Assembly (NCBI GenBank): GCA_016720805.1
Contig: JADKJZ010000002.1
Location: forward strand, 246,075-310,074
Origin: Gemmatimonadota bacterium
GTDB lineage: Bacteria > Gemmatimonadota > Gemmatimonadetes > Gemmatimonadales > GWC2-71-9
Reading direction: 5' to 3'
Length of the DNA: 64,000 bases
The notes under the pieces were generated by a model that was not told the DNA's origin, did not search any database, and saw only the letters and a list, made by a program, of their open reading frames with translations. Shown piece by piece: positions 46,550 through 56,211 of the stretch. Position numbers and translations under genes: made by a program. Positions within the stretch are counted from its first letter, which is position 1. Each line of letters begins with the position of its first letter.

Positions 46550-48457
46550 ATGCGTTCCCTCTCGCTTTCGGCCGCGCTGCTGCTCGCCGCCGCCGCGCCG
46601 CTGGTGGCCCAGTCCGGCCTCGCGGTGGCCGACTCCTCCCCCTTCCGACCGCTGAACCTGCCGGCGCCGAACGAGTATCGCGGCGGGTCGGGGCGGCCGG
46701 GGCCGCGGTACTGGCAGCAGCGGGTGGACTACCGCATTCGGGCGACGCTGGACCCGGTCGCGAACGAGATCAGCGGCCGCGAGACGATCCACTACGTCAA
46801 CCACTCCCCCGATGCGCTGCCCTATCTCTGGCTCTTCGTCGAGCAGAACATCTGCGACCCTGCCAGTGTCACCAATCTCCTCAATCAGCCTCCCCTGGTC
46901 TTCCTCGGCTCCACCTTCGATTTCTCCTGCCAGGGCTTTGCAGGCGGCGGGCGCCTCGAGACGATGACGCTGCGGGGCAAGGAGGTGAACCGGAGTCGGT
47001 CTGGCACCACGATGCGAGTCGAGCTGCCCAAGCCGCTCGCCCCGGGGGATTCGCTCGATCTCGAGGCGGTATGGCGCTTCAAGGTGCCGACCCAAGGTGC
47101 CGGCCGCATGGGGCACGATGGCGCGCTCTACGAGATCGCCCAGTGGTATCCGCGGATGGTGGTGTACGATGACGTGCGCGGTTGGAATCACGAACCCTAC
47201 ATCGGCGCCGGGGAGTTTTACCTCGAATACGGCAACTTCGACGTCTCCCTCACGGTGCCGGCGACGCACCTCGTCGCGGCGACCGGCGATCTCCTGAATC
47301 CGTTGCAGGTGCTCACCGCCACCCAGCGGGCCAGGCTCGCGCTGGCCAGGCGCTCCGATACGGCGATCGCGATCGTGACCCGGACCGAGGCGGGCAATCC
47401 GGCGGCGACGCGGCCGACGGCCCAGGGCACGCTGACCTGGCGCTTCAGCGCGAAGAACGTGCGCGATTTTGCCTTCGTCTCCGGCCCCGACTTCCGCTGG
47501 GATGCCAGTGGCTACGACGGCATCCTGATCGAGACGCTCTATCGGCCGCGCGCCGAGGCGTGGACCGAGGCGAACCGGATGTCGCGCGAGGCGATCAAGC
47601 ATTTCAGCGAGAAGTGGTATCGCTATCCCTGGTCACACGCGACGACCGTCGAGGGGCCGATCGAGGGAATGGAGTACCCGATGCTCACCTTCGTGCCGAA
47701 CTCGCCGACCCGGGAGGAACTGCAGGGTCCTGGCGCACGAGTTCGGGCACCAGTGGTTCCCGATGATCGTCGGCTCGAACGAGCGACTTTACCCCTGGAT
47801 GGACGAGGGCTTCAACACCTTCATCGACCTCGCCAACAGCGCCAACTACTTCCGCGGCACCGCGTATGGCGACTCGATCGAGGTCCACCCGCTGCATCTG
47901 GCCGCACTCCACACGACGCCGGGGGAGGAGCAGCCGCTGATCACCAAGCCACGTCGGTGCGCGACCTCTTCTGGACCGGCTACCAGAAGCCGGCGCTGAT
48001 GCTCTCGCTGCTCCGCGATGAGGTCCTCGGCCGCGAACGCTTCGAGGCCGCCTTCCGCGAGTACATCCGCGCCTGGGCCTTCAAGCATCCGACGCCGACC
48101 GACTTCTTCCGGATCATGCGTGACGCGTCGGGGATGGAGCTCGACTGGTTCTGGCGCGATTGGGTCTACACCACGGCGCGCCTCGATCAGGCCGTGGACT
48201 CGATCACGGCCCGCCCCGATGGTGGCTCGAACGTCCACCTGAGCAACCGCGGCACGATGACGATGCCGGCCGAGCTGGCGCTGACCTTCAGCGACGGCAC
48301 CACCTCCACCGTCCGCCTTCCGGTCGAGATGTGGAACCTCGGTCAGCGCTTCACCTACCGCGTCCCGGGCACGAAGCGGGTGACGCGCGCGACCATCGAT
48401 CCGCGCGGCGCGATGCCGGACACGGATCGGAGCAACAACACGCGGGGCGCGCCCTGA
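46550..48457 (+). CDS. Secreted M1-family zinc metallopeptidase (frameshifted)
   Basis: This aminopeptidase-like enzyme has about 635 residues. The ATG gives a signal peptide (MRSLSLSAALLLAAAAPLVA). An N-terminal beta-saddle domain (YRIRATLDPVANEISGRETI) is followed by the catalytic domain. The zinc motif AHEFGHQWFPMIVG with the third ligand in WMDEGFNTF is seen near residues 395-420, just after a shift at about 47,725; another shift lies near 47,955. In place of the classical GAMEN exopeptidase motif it has GMEYPM, as in many bacterial secreted M1 relatives. A C-terminal beta domain ends PRGAMPDTDRSNNTRG. It is a paralogue of the M1 gene at 56.2 kb, with the same 'QWYPR..VYDD.RGW' segment. 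Confidence 0.88.
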   Translation: MRSLSLSAALLLAAAAPLVAQSGLAVADSSPFRPLNLPAPNEYRGGSGRPGPRYWQQRVDYRIRATLDPVANEISGRETIHYVNHSPDALPYLWLFVEQNICDPASVTNLLNQPPLVFLGSTFDFSCQGFAGGGRLETMTLRGKEVNRSRSGTTMRVELPKPLAPGDSLDLEAVWRFKVPTQGAGRMGHDGALYEIAQWYPRMVVYDDVRGWNHEPYIGAGEFYLEYGNFDVSLTVPATHLVAATGDLLNPLQVLTATQRARLALARRSDTAIAIVTRTEAGNPAATRPTAQGTLTWRFSAKNVRDFAFVSGPDFRWDASGYDGILIETLYRPRAEAWTEANRMSREAIKHFSEKWYRYPWSHATTVEGPIEGMEYPMLTFVPNSPTREELQGPGARVRAPVVPDDRRLERATLPLDGRGLQHLHRPRQQRQLLPRHRVWRLDRGPPAASGRTPHDAGGGAAADHQATSVRDLFWTGYQKPALMLSLLRDEVLGRERFEAAFREYIRAWAFKHPTPTDFFRIMRDASGMELDWFWRDWVYTTARLDQAVDSITARPDGGSNVHLSNRGTMTMPAELALTFSDGTTSTVRLPVEMWNLGQRFTYRVPGTKRVTRATIDPRGAMPDTDRSNNTRGAP

Positions 48458-48481
48458 CGCGCAGGCGCCCGCCGTGTGGAA

Positions 48482-48502
48482 GGGCGACGCGCTGCGTCGC
48501 CC
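48482..48502. repeat. Short palindrome (GGGCGACGC type) between convergent genes
   Basis: GGGCGACGC and its complement GCGTCGCCC flank a three-base centre, followed by CTACG. Similar 'gggcgacgc...gcgtcgcccctac' palindromes are dispersed repeats in several bacterial phyla, as I recall; copy number in this genome cannot be seen from one window. It lies between the M1 and UPF0182 genes, whose 3' ends face each other. The rest of the 124-base gap has GATCGG/GATCAGC repeats without clear structure. Confidence 0.55.
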
Positions 48503-48581
48503 CTACGAAGGTCCGGGATCGGCCTGCGCGATCCGGCATCAGCGCCGCGGGCAATCGGGATCGGCCCGCGCGACCCCGGGA

Positions 48582-51028
48582 TCAGCGCCGCAACTGCGCC
48601 AACACCTGCCCCAACGCCTTGATCTCCTCGCCGTACTTGGCCCAGTTCCCTCGCGTTGCGCGGTCATCGCCGCGTCGGTAGTGGCGCTGGGCCTCGGCGA
48701 GGAGCGCCGCTGTGGTCGGCGCGGGTGGCGCGGTGGTCACCGGTGCCCCGGCCAGCGGCGCCGGCGTGTCCGAGGTGATCCGCTGCGACCCGCTGCCGCC
48801 GAAGAGCGTGTTCAGCGCGCCATCCAGCGATTCGTCCATCACCACCTGCGTCTGGTACGCCACCACGACCCGCTTCAGCTCCGGGATCTTGCCCCCCGAC
48901 GCCTGCAGGTAGAGCGGCTGCACGTAGAGCAGCGACGCCTCGATCGGGATCACGAGCAGCTCGCCGCGGATCACCTCGGAGCCGCCCTGGTCCCAGAGCG
49001 AGACCTGGCGCGAGACCTCGGTGTCCTGGTTGATGCGGTTCTCGGATCTGGGTCGGCCCGAAGACCGGTGCTCTGCCGCGAGAAGCTGTACGCCCGGAGC
49101 TTGCCGTAGCGGCGCCGTCGTTGCGGGCGACCATCCATGCCGCGAGGTTGTCCTTCCCGCGCGGCGTGAACGGCGCCATGTAGATGAACTCCGCCTTCTC
49201 CTCCCCCGGCAAGCGCATCACGATGTGGCGCATGAAGGGTACCGCGCCACTCGACCCCTCCTCCATCTCCGGCACGGCCCACTGGTCCTCGCGATGATAG
49301 AACGCATCGGGCGAATCCATGTGGTAGGTCGCGTACAGGGCGGTCTGCATCCGATAGAGATCATCGGGGTAGCGGATGTGGGCGCGGATGTCCGCGGGCA
49401 TCTGCTCCATCGGCAGCAGGATCCCGGGGAAGATGCGACTCCAGGTCTGGATCAACGGATCCGTTGGTGCCGTGACATAGGCGTGCATCGAGCCGTCATA
49501 CGCATCGAGGACCACCTTCACGCTGTTGCGCATGTAGTTGGTGCCGTTCGACAGGCGCTGCGAATAGGGATAGCGGGTGGTGGTCGGTAGGCGTCGAGAA
49601 TCCACCGCAGGTGCCCATCGTCGGCCACCACCATGTACGGGTCGCGGTCGAGCGAGAGGAAGGGCAGCGCCTTCTCGACGCGTTGCTTGATGTTCCGCAA
49701 GTAGAGGATCCGCGAGGCGTTGGTGATGTCACCGGAGAGCAGCAGCTTCGAGGTCTGAAAGCGTGAGGCCAGCACGAGGCGCCGCCAGAAGGAGCCGATC
49801 GGCACGCCGCCGGTGCCGGCATAGGCCGCGTAGACATTGTCCTCGCCGGCGGGGTGGTCGAATTCCCGTTGCGCCGTGCCGACGACGGCAAAGTCGTAGT
49901 TCATCTCGCCGAAGTAGATCTGCGGACGGGTGATCTTCAGCGAGACGCTCGATGCCGGTGGCAGGTCCTTGATGAAGAGGACCGGTAGCTGCCCGAAGGT
50001 CTGCAGCAGCGGGTCCCGGTCCCAGAGCCGGACGTTGTCGATGGTCGGGGCGTTCCGCTGCAAATCGGCCAGCGACAGCGTGCCGCCCTCGGCGAGCTCA
50101 CTCGACTCGACCGAGTCGATGCCCCACGCCGCGCGCGTCGCGGCAATGTGGGACTGCAGGTAGGGTGCCTCCCGGGTCAGTTCGGTCGGCGCCACGATCA
50201 ACTTCTGGATGGCGAGCGGAAAGAGGACGCGGGTGACGATGGCGAGGAGCATCCAGCCGCCCAGCACCCGGATCAGGCGGCGGCCAGGCGAATTGCCGGG
50301 AGCGACGCGTGCAAATCGGTGTAGCTGGCGCCGACCAGCGGGCCGGTGGTGGAGTAGAGCAGCCCCGGCGCGTCGACGAACCAGAGCTGCAGCGCCCAGA
50401 GCACGAAGAGCATCCCGAGCACCGTTCCGACGTGGCGTGATGCCTCGACCCGCATCCCGACCGCGCGTGGCGGCGCTAAGGTGATGTCGCCGCGAAGCAG
50501 GTAGGCAGGGAAGAGCAGCAACAGCGTGACGATCGTCAGGCCGACCAGGATCGACAGGACCCCGCTGATGGCGGGGAGCAGGAAGACGTAATAGGAGATG
50601 TCGCGCTGGAAGACCGGATCGACGCTGCCGAACGGCGTCCGGTTGAGCGCCAGCAGGGCCGTCTCCCAGGCCGACGCGCCGCTGCTGCCGAAGAGGAAGC
50701 CGAGGAAGAGGGCCAGGGGGAGCGACACGCGCCGGAGGAGGGCCGACAGGTTGATCGGCGGGAAGTTCGGTCCGAGCTGCACCGCGAACGGGAGCGGATG
50801 GAGGCCGCGGCGCACCACCCGCAGGCTGCCATAGACGATGGCCGTGGTGAGGCCGCCCACCACGAGGAAGAGCGCCAGGCGCGCGACGATCTCCTTGGTG
50901 AAGATCACCTCGTAGCCCACTTCCTTGAACCACCACCAGTCGGACAGCGTGGTGCTGAAGGACGGCCACGCGATGGCCACCAACACGAACAGCGGGACCA
51001 ACAGGACGAGCGAGCGGCGGGCGGTCAT
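48582..51028 (-). CDS. UPF0182 family membrane protein (frameshifted)
   Basis: This integral membrane protein has about 815 residues. It starts MTARRSLVLLVPLFVLVAIA and has seven or so helices in the first ~300 residues (IVARLALFLVVGGLTTAIVY, SLPLALFLGFLFGSSGASAW, LSILVGLTIVTLLLLFPAYL). A large extracytoplasmic region follows, with family signatures IYFGEMNYDFAVVG, LSGDITNASRILYLRNIKQR, LDRDPYMVVADDGHLRWILD and PLIQTWSRIFPGILLPMEQM. Shifts near 50,280, 49,595 and 49,050 interrupt it. A Pro/Ala linker and a short helical tail (EEIKALGQVLAQLRR) match the usual family ending. UPF0182 proteins have no established biochemical function. Confidence 0.9.
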
Positions 51029-51078
51029 GGCGTGCTCCTGAACCGGCGGGAGCACGGAAGATAGCGTCCCACCTGCAG

Positions 51079-52428
51079 TCAGTGGGCCGACGGCAGCACG
51101 AAGCCCGGTTCAAGTTCGTTGCCGGTGCCCCGCGAGGCATCGAGCACCTTCGGCGCCCCCACCGGTTCGAAACGCGCCTGGAAGAAGCGGAGGTACTCCG
51201 GCTCGTAGCAGAACTCGAGGCCGTGCACCCGCTCCCGGTCCTCGTACAGGGCGATCACGCTCTCGGTTACCACGTCCATGTGGGCCTGGGTGTAGACCCG
51301 GCGTGGGATGGTCAGCCGGACCAACTCGAGCTGGGGATAGCGATTCTCGCCGGTCACCGGATCGCGCCCGGCAGAGACGGCGCCGCGCGCCATCGCCCGC
51401 ACGCCTCCCTCGACATAGAGCGCCGCCGCGAGCGCCTGCGCCGGGAACTCGCTCCGCGGCACGTGCGGCAGCATTGCCGCCGCGTCGAGGAAGACCGCAT
51501 GCCCGCCGATCGGCGTGACGATCGGTACGCCGGCCTCCTGCAACCGCTCGCCCAGGTAGTACACCTGCCCGATCCGGCTGCGGATGTAGTCCTCTTCCAC
51601 CGATTCGCCGATGCCGATCGCCATCGCCTCGAGGTCGCGCCCGGCGAGGCCGCCGTAGGTGTGGAGTCCTTCGTAGACCACGACCAGGTTCTGCGCCTTC
51701 GCGGCGAGTGCCGGGTCGCGATCGCGGAGGCCGGGCTCGCGCTGCTGGATGAACCACGCATTCTCCACCGCACGCGTGGCGTCGAGCATCACCTTGATCC
51801 CGCGCGCGTGGCAGTAGGCCGAGACCTCGCGCAGGTTGGCAAGGCTCACCGGCTGTCCGCCGGCCAGGTTCACCGTCACGGCCACGCAGATGTAGGGGAC
51901 CCGCTCGGCGCCGACCTCCTGTACGAGGCGGTCAAGCTTGACGAGATCGACGTCGCCCTTGAACGGGTGCGGCGAGGCGGGATCATGCGCCTCATCGATG
52001 ATGACATCGTGGAAGGTCGCCCCGGCCAGCTCCTGGTGAAGCCGGGTGGTGGTGAAGTACATGTTGCCGGGGACGTGGTCACCCGGCTTGATCAGCAGCT
52101 TCGAGAGGAGGTGCTCCGCCCCACGCCCCTGGTGCGTGGGGATCAGCTCCTCGTAGCCGTAGGTGTCGCGGACCGCCTTCTCCAGGTGATAGAAGTTGCG
52201 CGAGCCGGCGTAGGCTTCATCTCCCATCATCATCCCGGCCCACTGGCGATCGGACATCGCACTGGTGCCGGAATCGGTGAGGAGGTCGATGTAGACGTCC
52301 TCGGAGCGAAGCAGGAAGGTGTTGTAGCCGGCGTCACGGATGTGGCGTTCCCGCTCGGCGCGGGTGGTCATGCGGATCGGCTCGACAACCTTGATCTTCC
52401 AAGGTTCGGCCCAGCTGCGGTGGCGCAT
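51079..52428 (-). CDS. Tyrosine phenol-lyase/tryptophanase-like protein lacking the PLP-lysine segment
   Basis: This 449-residue protein aligns end to end, from memory, with beta-eliminating lyases and is closer to tyrosine phenol-lyase (about 456 residues) than to tryptophanase. Conserved parts include TFLLRSEDVYIDLLTDSGT, MMMGDEAYAGSRNFYHLEKA, PTHQGRGAEHLLSKL, NMYFTTTRLHQEL, VTVNLAGGQPVSLANL, VMLDATRAVENAWFIQQRE and VVVYEGLHTYGGLAGRDLEA. Between 'REPGLRDRD' and 'AAKAQNLVVV' about 35 residues are absent. In family members this stretch holds SGKKD/SAKKD, whose lysine binds PLP. The frame is intact, so this is an in-frame gap of about 105 bases near 51,720. A C-terminal tail of about 28 residues is extra. 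As written the protein could not form the internal aldimine. Confidence 0.88.
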   Translation of the reverse strand: MRHRSWAEPWKIKVVEPIRMTTRAERERHIRDAGYNTFLLRSEDVYIDLLTDSGTSAMSDRQWAGMMMGDEAYAGSRNFYHLEKAVRDTYGYEELIPTHQGRGAEHLLSKLLIKPGDHVPGNMYFTTTRLHQELAGATFHDVIIDEAHDPASPHPFKGDVDLVKLDRLVQEVGAERVPYICVAVTVNLAGGQPVSLANLREVSAYCHARGIKVMLDATRAVENAWFIQQREPGLRDRDPALAAKAQNLVVVYEGLHTYGGLAGRDLEAMAIGIGESVEEDYIRSRIGQVYYLGERLQEAGVPIVTPIGGHAVFLDAAAMLPHVPRSEFPAQALAAALYVEGGVRAMARGAVSAGRDPVTGENRYPQLELVRLTIPRRVYTQAHMDVVTESVIALYEDRERVHGLEFCYEPEYLRFFQARFEPVGAPKVLDASRGTGNELEPGFVLPSAH

Positions 52429-52611
52429 CGGTCCCGTGCTCCCGGCGGGCGGCAGGCGCCGCGCCAGTGGAAGGCAACGCCGGTGCAGGGGCGGGGGGGA
52501 CACCGGTGCCGAATCATAGCGCCGGATCGACCCTGACGGGGCACGCTGGCGACGGGGCGAGGAAGACGAGAGATTACACGGCCTCTCCCTCACACCCTCG
52601 GAGTGACCGTC

Positions 52612-53147
52612 ATGCCCGTGCCCGTCCTCGAACGCCCCACCACCGCCGACTACGCTGCCTACTACCAACGCTATATCGAGCTCGTCCCCGCCGGCGATCT
52701 CGTCGCCATCCTGACGGCCCAGCGCGACGAGCTGCTCGCCCTGATGGCGCCGATCAGCGAGACGGGTGCCGGGCATGCCTACGCCCCGGGGAAGTGGACC
52801 ATCCGAGGAAGTCATCGGGCACCTGACCGACACCGAGCGGGTCTTCGCCTACCGGGCCACCGCCTCTCGCGCGGCGACGCGGCGCCATTGCCGGGCTTCG
52901 ACCAGGACGCCTGGATGCCGCACGGCGAGTACCAGCAGCGCCCGCTGCCCGACGTGGTGGCCGAGTGGCGTGCGGTGCGCGACGCGACGATCGCGCTGCT
53001 CCGGGCAATGCCGTCACAGGGGCTGGCAGGGCGAGGCGTCGCCAGCGACAATCCCGTCACCGCGCTGGCAGCGCTCACCATGATTCCCGGGCATGTCGAT
53101 ATCACTTGCGCCTCTTTCGCGAGCGCTATCTCCCCGGCCTCGGTTGA
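52612..53147 (+). CDS. DinB/YfiT-like metal-binding protein (frameshifted)
   Basis: This cytoplasmic DinB-superfamily protein has about 178 residues. The ATG start (MPVPVLERPTTADYAAYYQR) follows GGAG. A four-helix bundle is expected. The metal-binding His residues appear in EVIGHLTDTERVFAYR (after a shift near 52,805) and in IPGHVDHHLRLFRERYLPG (after a shift near 53,105). Another shift near 52,870 lies in between. The segment APGKWTIREVIGHLTDTERV is the hallmark of DinB-like thiol transferases and damage-inducible proteins. The substrate is unknown. The gene ends facing the S9 peptidase gene, 29 bases away. Confidence 0.8.
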
Positions 53148-53176
53148 GCGCGCCGAGGCCGGAGGAGGCGCCGCGG

Positions 53177-55918
53177 TTACTTCGGTTCCTTCAGCGTCTC
53201 CTTCGCGATGTAGGGGACGCCGTCGGTCAGCCACTTCGGCGCCGGCGTGCCGCGCAGGTAGTGGTCAAAGTACTGGAAGTAGCGGATGGTCAGGTCCTTC
53301 CGGTTGGCCAGCCCGCTGAGCCCGTGGCCCTCGCCCGGGTAGGCGAGCATCACGGCGTTCTTGCCGTTGAAGCGCAGCGCGTTGTAGAAGTTCATCCCCT
53401 CGGTGAACGAGACGGTCGGGTCGGCCGCGCCGTGCATGATCAGGAACGGCGCGGTCACCTCGCGCACGTGGGTGATCGCCGACTCGAAGTGGTAGCGCGC
53501 CGGATCGTCCCACGGCGAGAAGCCCCAGCGGCCCTGGCCGAGCATGTAGTAGTTGTTGCCGTTGGCGCCGCTGCCACCGGTGACCTGGTAGCTCCACCCC
53601 CAGCTCTGGCTGAAGTCCGTGAAGAGATCGGTCACGCCAGCGCCCATCCCCACCGCTGCGAAGAGGCGGGAGCGGGTCCCGATGAACGCCGCGCCCTCGC
53701 CACCGTAGCTGTGGCCGTGCACGCCGATGCGCTTCGGGTCGACGTAGCCCATCGCAATCACCTTCTTCGTCGCCGCCTCGACCGCGTCGAGCATGTCGCT
53801 GTGCGACGTCCCGGTGTGGAAGAAGACGTCGGGGAGCATCGTGGCATAGCCGCGGCTCACCGCCTCGATCGGCATCCCGCCCATGCCGGTGATGAACGAC
53901 GGCGACGGGTAACGGTGCATCGTCTGCGAGTTCTTCTCGTAGAAGGTCACCAGCATCGGGAGCTTCTGGCCCGCGACGTAGTCATCCGGCAACGCCAGGA
54001 TGCCCTGCAGCTTGTCGCCGCGTCGGGTGGTGTAGTCGAACAGCACCCGCTTCCCCCAGCGGTACTCGCCCTGCTGGGGATTGATGTCGGTCTGGCGCGC
54101 GGGTGATGCAAACGAGCCATCGGCGAGCAGCAGGTCGGGGAAGTCGCGGAAGGTCTGCCGGGTGTAGAGGAAGCGCTCGGCCCCCGCGGCACGCACCGGC
54201 GTGCTGTAGGAGGCGTCGTCGAAGACAAGCTGCTGCACCTTGCCATCGGCCAGACGGAAGAAGCCGGCCTGCTTGGTGAACTCGCCGTAAGCGGAGAGGG
54301 TGAGCGGCTTGCTCAGGTCCCATTCGCGGGCGGCGCGCGAGGCCCGGACGACCGACGAGTCGATCGGCTCGGTGCGGATCGGTCGCAGCACGATCTGACG
54401 GGCCGCGCCGACACCGGTCGTCAGGTTCTTCGGCGCGACCCCGGCCGCAAACGGAACCAGCCAGAGATCAAAGCGCTCGCTGATGATCGCGCCACTGCCG
54501 TCCTTGGCATAACCGACGACCCCGTACGGCGGGCGCGTGCCGGGGTAATCCCATTCCATGTTGGTGAAGCGGGCCGCGCCGACGGTGAGTGGGCGCATCG
54601 TTCCGGCGGCGAGATCGTAGCCCTGCCAGGCACCGTTCTGCCAGGACAGGAAGGTCCGTCCGTCGGGCGCAATGCCCTCGACGTACGGCCCCGTGAGTTG
54701 GCCGGTGAGGAACTTGGTGCGTTCGCCCGTCTGCAGGTTCACGCGGTAGAAGTCTGCCGCGGGGCGCTTGTAGTCGGAGATGTAGGGTCGTGGATCGCTC
54801 CCGACCGCCCAGGTGCCGGCCTCGGGCAGTTCGAGCTCGCGCATGCTCGAGTCGGTGAGGGTGATGTACCGGCCCGGGTGGGCAAAGGCCTGCGTGAAGG
54901 TGCGGTTGCGCTCCCGGTCCACTTCGTTCATCTGCTGCGACTGGATGCGCTCGTCCTGGGTGCGCCAGACATCGACGTCGGCAATCGAGTCGGTGCTCTT
55001 CTTCTTCGCGGTATCCGGGGCGGGCGTCTGCGGCATGATGCCGAGATAGACACGCTGGCCGTCGTCGCTCCAATCCAGCGCGGCGCGCTCCGACACCACG
55101 AAGCCCTTGGGGAAGCCTGCGGTCGTGGCCGGGTCGAGCACGGCGGGGGTGCGGGTCGCCGCGAGGTTGCCGAAGACCAGGAGGCGGTTGTTCCGCTCCC
55201 GCATCTTCTCGACTTCGCGTCCCTTGAGCACCGCGAGGCCGGTACCGGCATCGTTCCAGGTCAGCCGGCTGTAGCGGAGCGAATCGTTGTCCAGCGGCTC
55301 GGTGCGGCTGGTGGCGAGGTCGAGCAGGAAGACGCCATTGCCGTCGCGCACCGCGGCATCCACGGTGTACGCGAGCTGGGTGCCCCCCTTGTTGTAGGCC
55401 AGCTCGCCGACGCTCCCGAGAAACTGCGATCGGCCGGTGGCCAGATCGTGCACGATCACGTCGACGCCGCGCGCCGCGTTGGCGCCACCGGCGGGGGCTG
55501 CCCCGGCGGCTGGCGTCGGCGGGCGACGACGCAGCACCAAGTGGCTCGACGTCGGCGAGAAGGTGACGCTCTGCACCTCTTGCCAGACGCGGACGGTGCC
55601 GGTGGCGAGTTCGCGCAACTCCCAGCGTCGGGGCAGCGTCGGCGCGGCCGCGCCGGCGCGCCCGCCGGCGCCTGGGGCTGGCGCCACCGGGGGCGCACCC
55701 GGCACCGGGGCTGGAATCGGCGCCGGTGCTGGCGGCGTCGTGACGGTGTCGCCCGCACTCCCGCGCGCCGCCGGCTTCTTCGCCGGTGGCTCGACCTGAT
55801 ACGCGATCCACTTCGCGTCGGCCGAGAAGACCGGCTGCGTTGCGTCGGCGATCTCGATCTCGCTGTTCGTCGTCAGGTTCTTCAGGTGGAGCACCGGCTT
55901 GGCGTCGGGCGTCACCAC
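53177..55918 (-). CDS. S9-family prolyl oligopeptidase, 5' end disrupted
   Basis: This serine peptidase has 913 residues from the first usable (GTG) start. A beta-propeller half (WVFSADAKWIAYQ-like blades, LTWNDAGTGLAVLKGREVEK) includes a Pro/Ala-rich insert near residues 48-90. It is followed by an alpha/beta-hydrolase domain with Ser in IGVHGHSYGGEGAAFIG, Asp in MHGAADPTVSFTEGM and His in YPGEGHGLSGLAN. Conserved N-terminal sequence continues upstream of the GTG (LGVEDYSRWRSIDNAKLSAD), but no start codon or signal peptide precedes it. Instead the frame runs into four heptamer units at 56014-56041 and then a stop. The enzyme is expected to be exported, so the true 5' end is missing or replaced. 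Confidence 0.85.
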   Translation of the reverse strand: MVTPDAKPVLHLKNLTTNSEIEIADATQPVFSADAKWIAYQVEPPAKKPAARGSAGDTVTTPPAPAPIPAPVPGAPPVAPAPGAGGRAGAAAPTLPRRWELRELATGTVRVWQEVQSVTFSPTSSHLVLRRRPPTPAAGAAPAGGANAARGVDVIVHDLATGRSQFLGSVGELAYNKGGTQLAYTVDAAVRDGNGVFLLDLATSRTEPLDNDSLRYSRLTWNDAGTGLAVLKGREVEKMRERNNRLLVFGNLAATRTPAVLDPATTAGFPKGFVVSERAALDWSDDGQRVYLGIMPQTPAPDTAKKKSTDSIADVDVWRTQDERIQSQQMNEVDRERNRTFTQAFAHPGRYITLTDSSMRELELPEAGTWAVGSDPRPYISDYKRPAADFYRVNLQTGERTKFLTGQLTGPYVEGIAPDGRTFLSWQNGAWQGYDLAAGTMRPLTVGAARFTNMEWDYPGTRPPYGVVGYAKDGSGAIISERFDLWLVPFAAGVAPKNLTTGVGAARQIVLRPIRTEPIDSSVVRASRAAREWDLSKPLTLSAYGEFTKQAGFFRLADGKVQQLVFDDASYSTPVRAAGAERFLYTRQTFRDFPDLLLADGSFASPARQTDINPQQGEYRWGKRVLFDYTTRRGDKLQGILALPDDYVAGQKLPMLVTFYEKNSQTMHRYPSPSFITGMGGMPIEAVSRGYATMLPDVFFHTGTSHSDMLDAVEAATKKVIAMGYVDPKRIGVHGHSYGGEGAAFIGTRSRLFAAVGMGAGVTDLFTDFSQSWGWSYQVTGGSGANGNNYYMLGQGRWGFSPWDDPARYHFESAITHVREVTAPFLIMHGAADPTVSFTEGMNFYNALRFNGKNAVMLAYPGEGHGLSGLANRKDLTIRYFQYFDHYLRGTPAPKWLTDGVPYIAKETLKEPK

Positions 55919-56013
55919 GTTGGTGAAGCGGACGCCGTAGGCGAGCCACTTGCCATCGGCCGAGAGCTTGGCGTTGTCGATCGAGCGCCAGCGCGAGTAG
56001 TCCTCGACGCCGA

Positions 56014-56041
56014 GGTGAACGGCGAACAGCGAACGGCGAAC
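56014..56041. repeat. Four heptanucleotide units at the 5' end of the S9 peptidase gene
   Basis: Exactly four 7-base units are present: GGTGAAC, GGCGAAC, AGCGAAC, GGCGAAC. They abut conserved S9 coding sequence on the minus strand and replace the expected signal-peptide codons. About 170 bases remain before the divergent M1 gene start, with no identified promoter. Confidence 0.85.
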
Positions 56042-56211
56042 AGGTCAGCCGCGCCGCCCGCCCGAGCGCTGCGAAGGGTCAGGCCGCGGCATTGTCGTCG
56101 AATGTACCGCGCAATCCGTCGAATGCCGAGCGGGGTGGTCGTTATGGGCCCAACCTTTGGCGGCGCCATGAGTATATCTCAGTGCGGGAATGACCCCGCT
56201 CCGGAGGCCCC

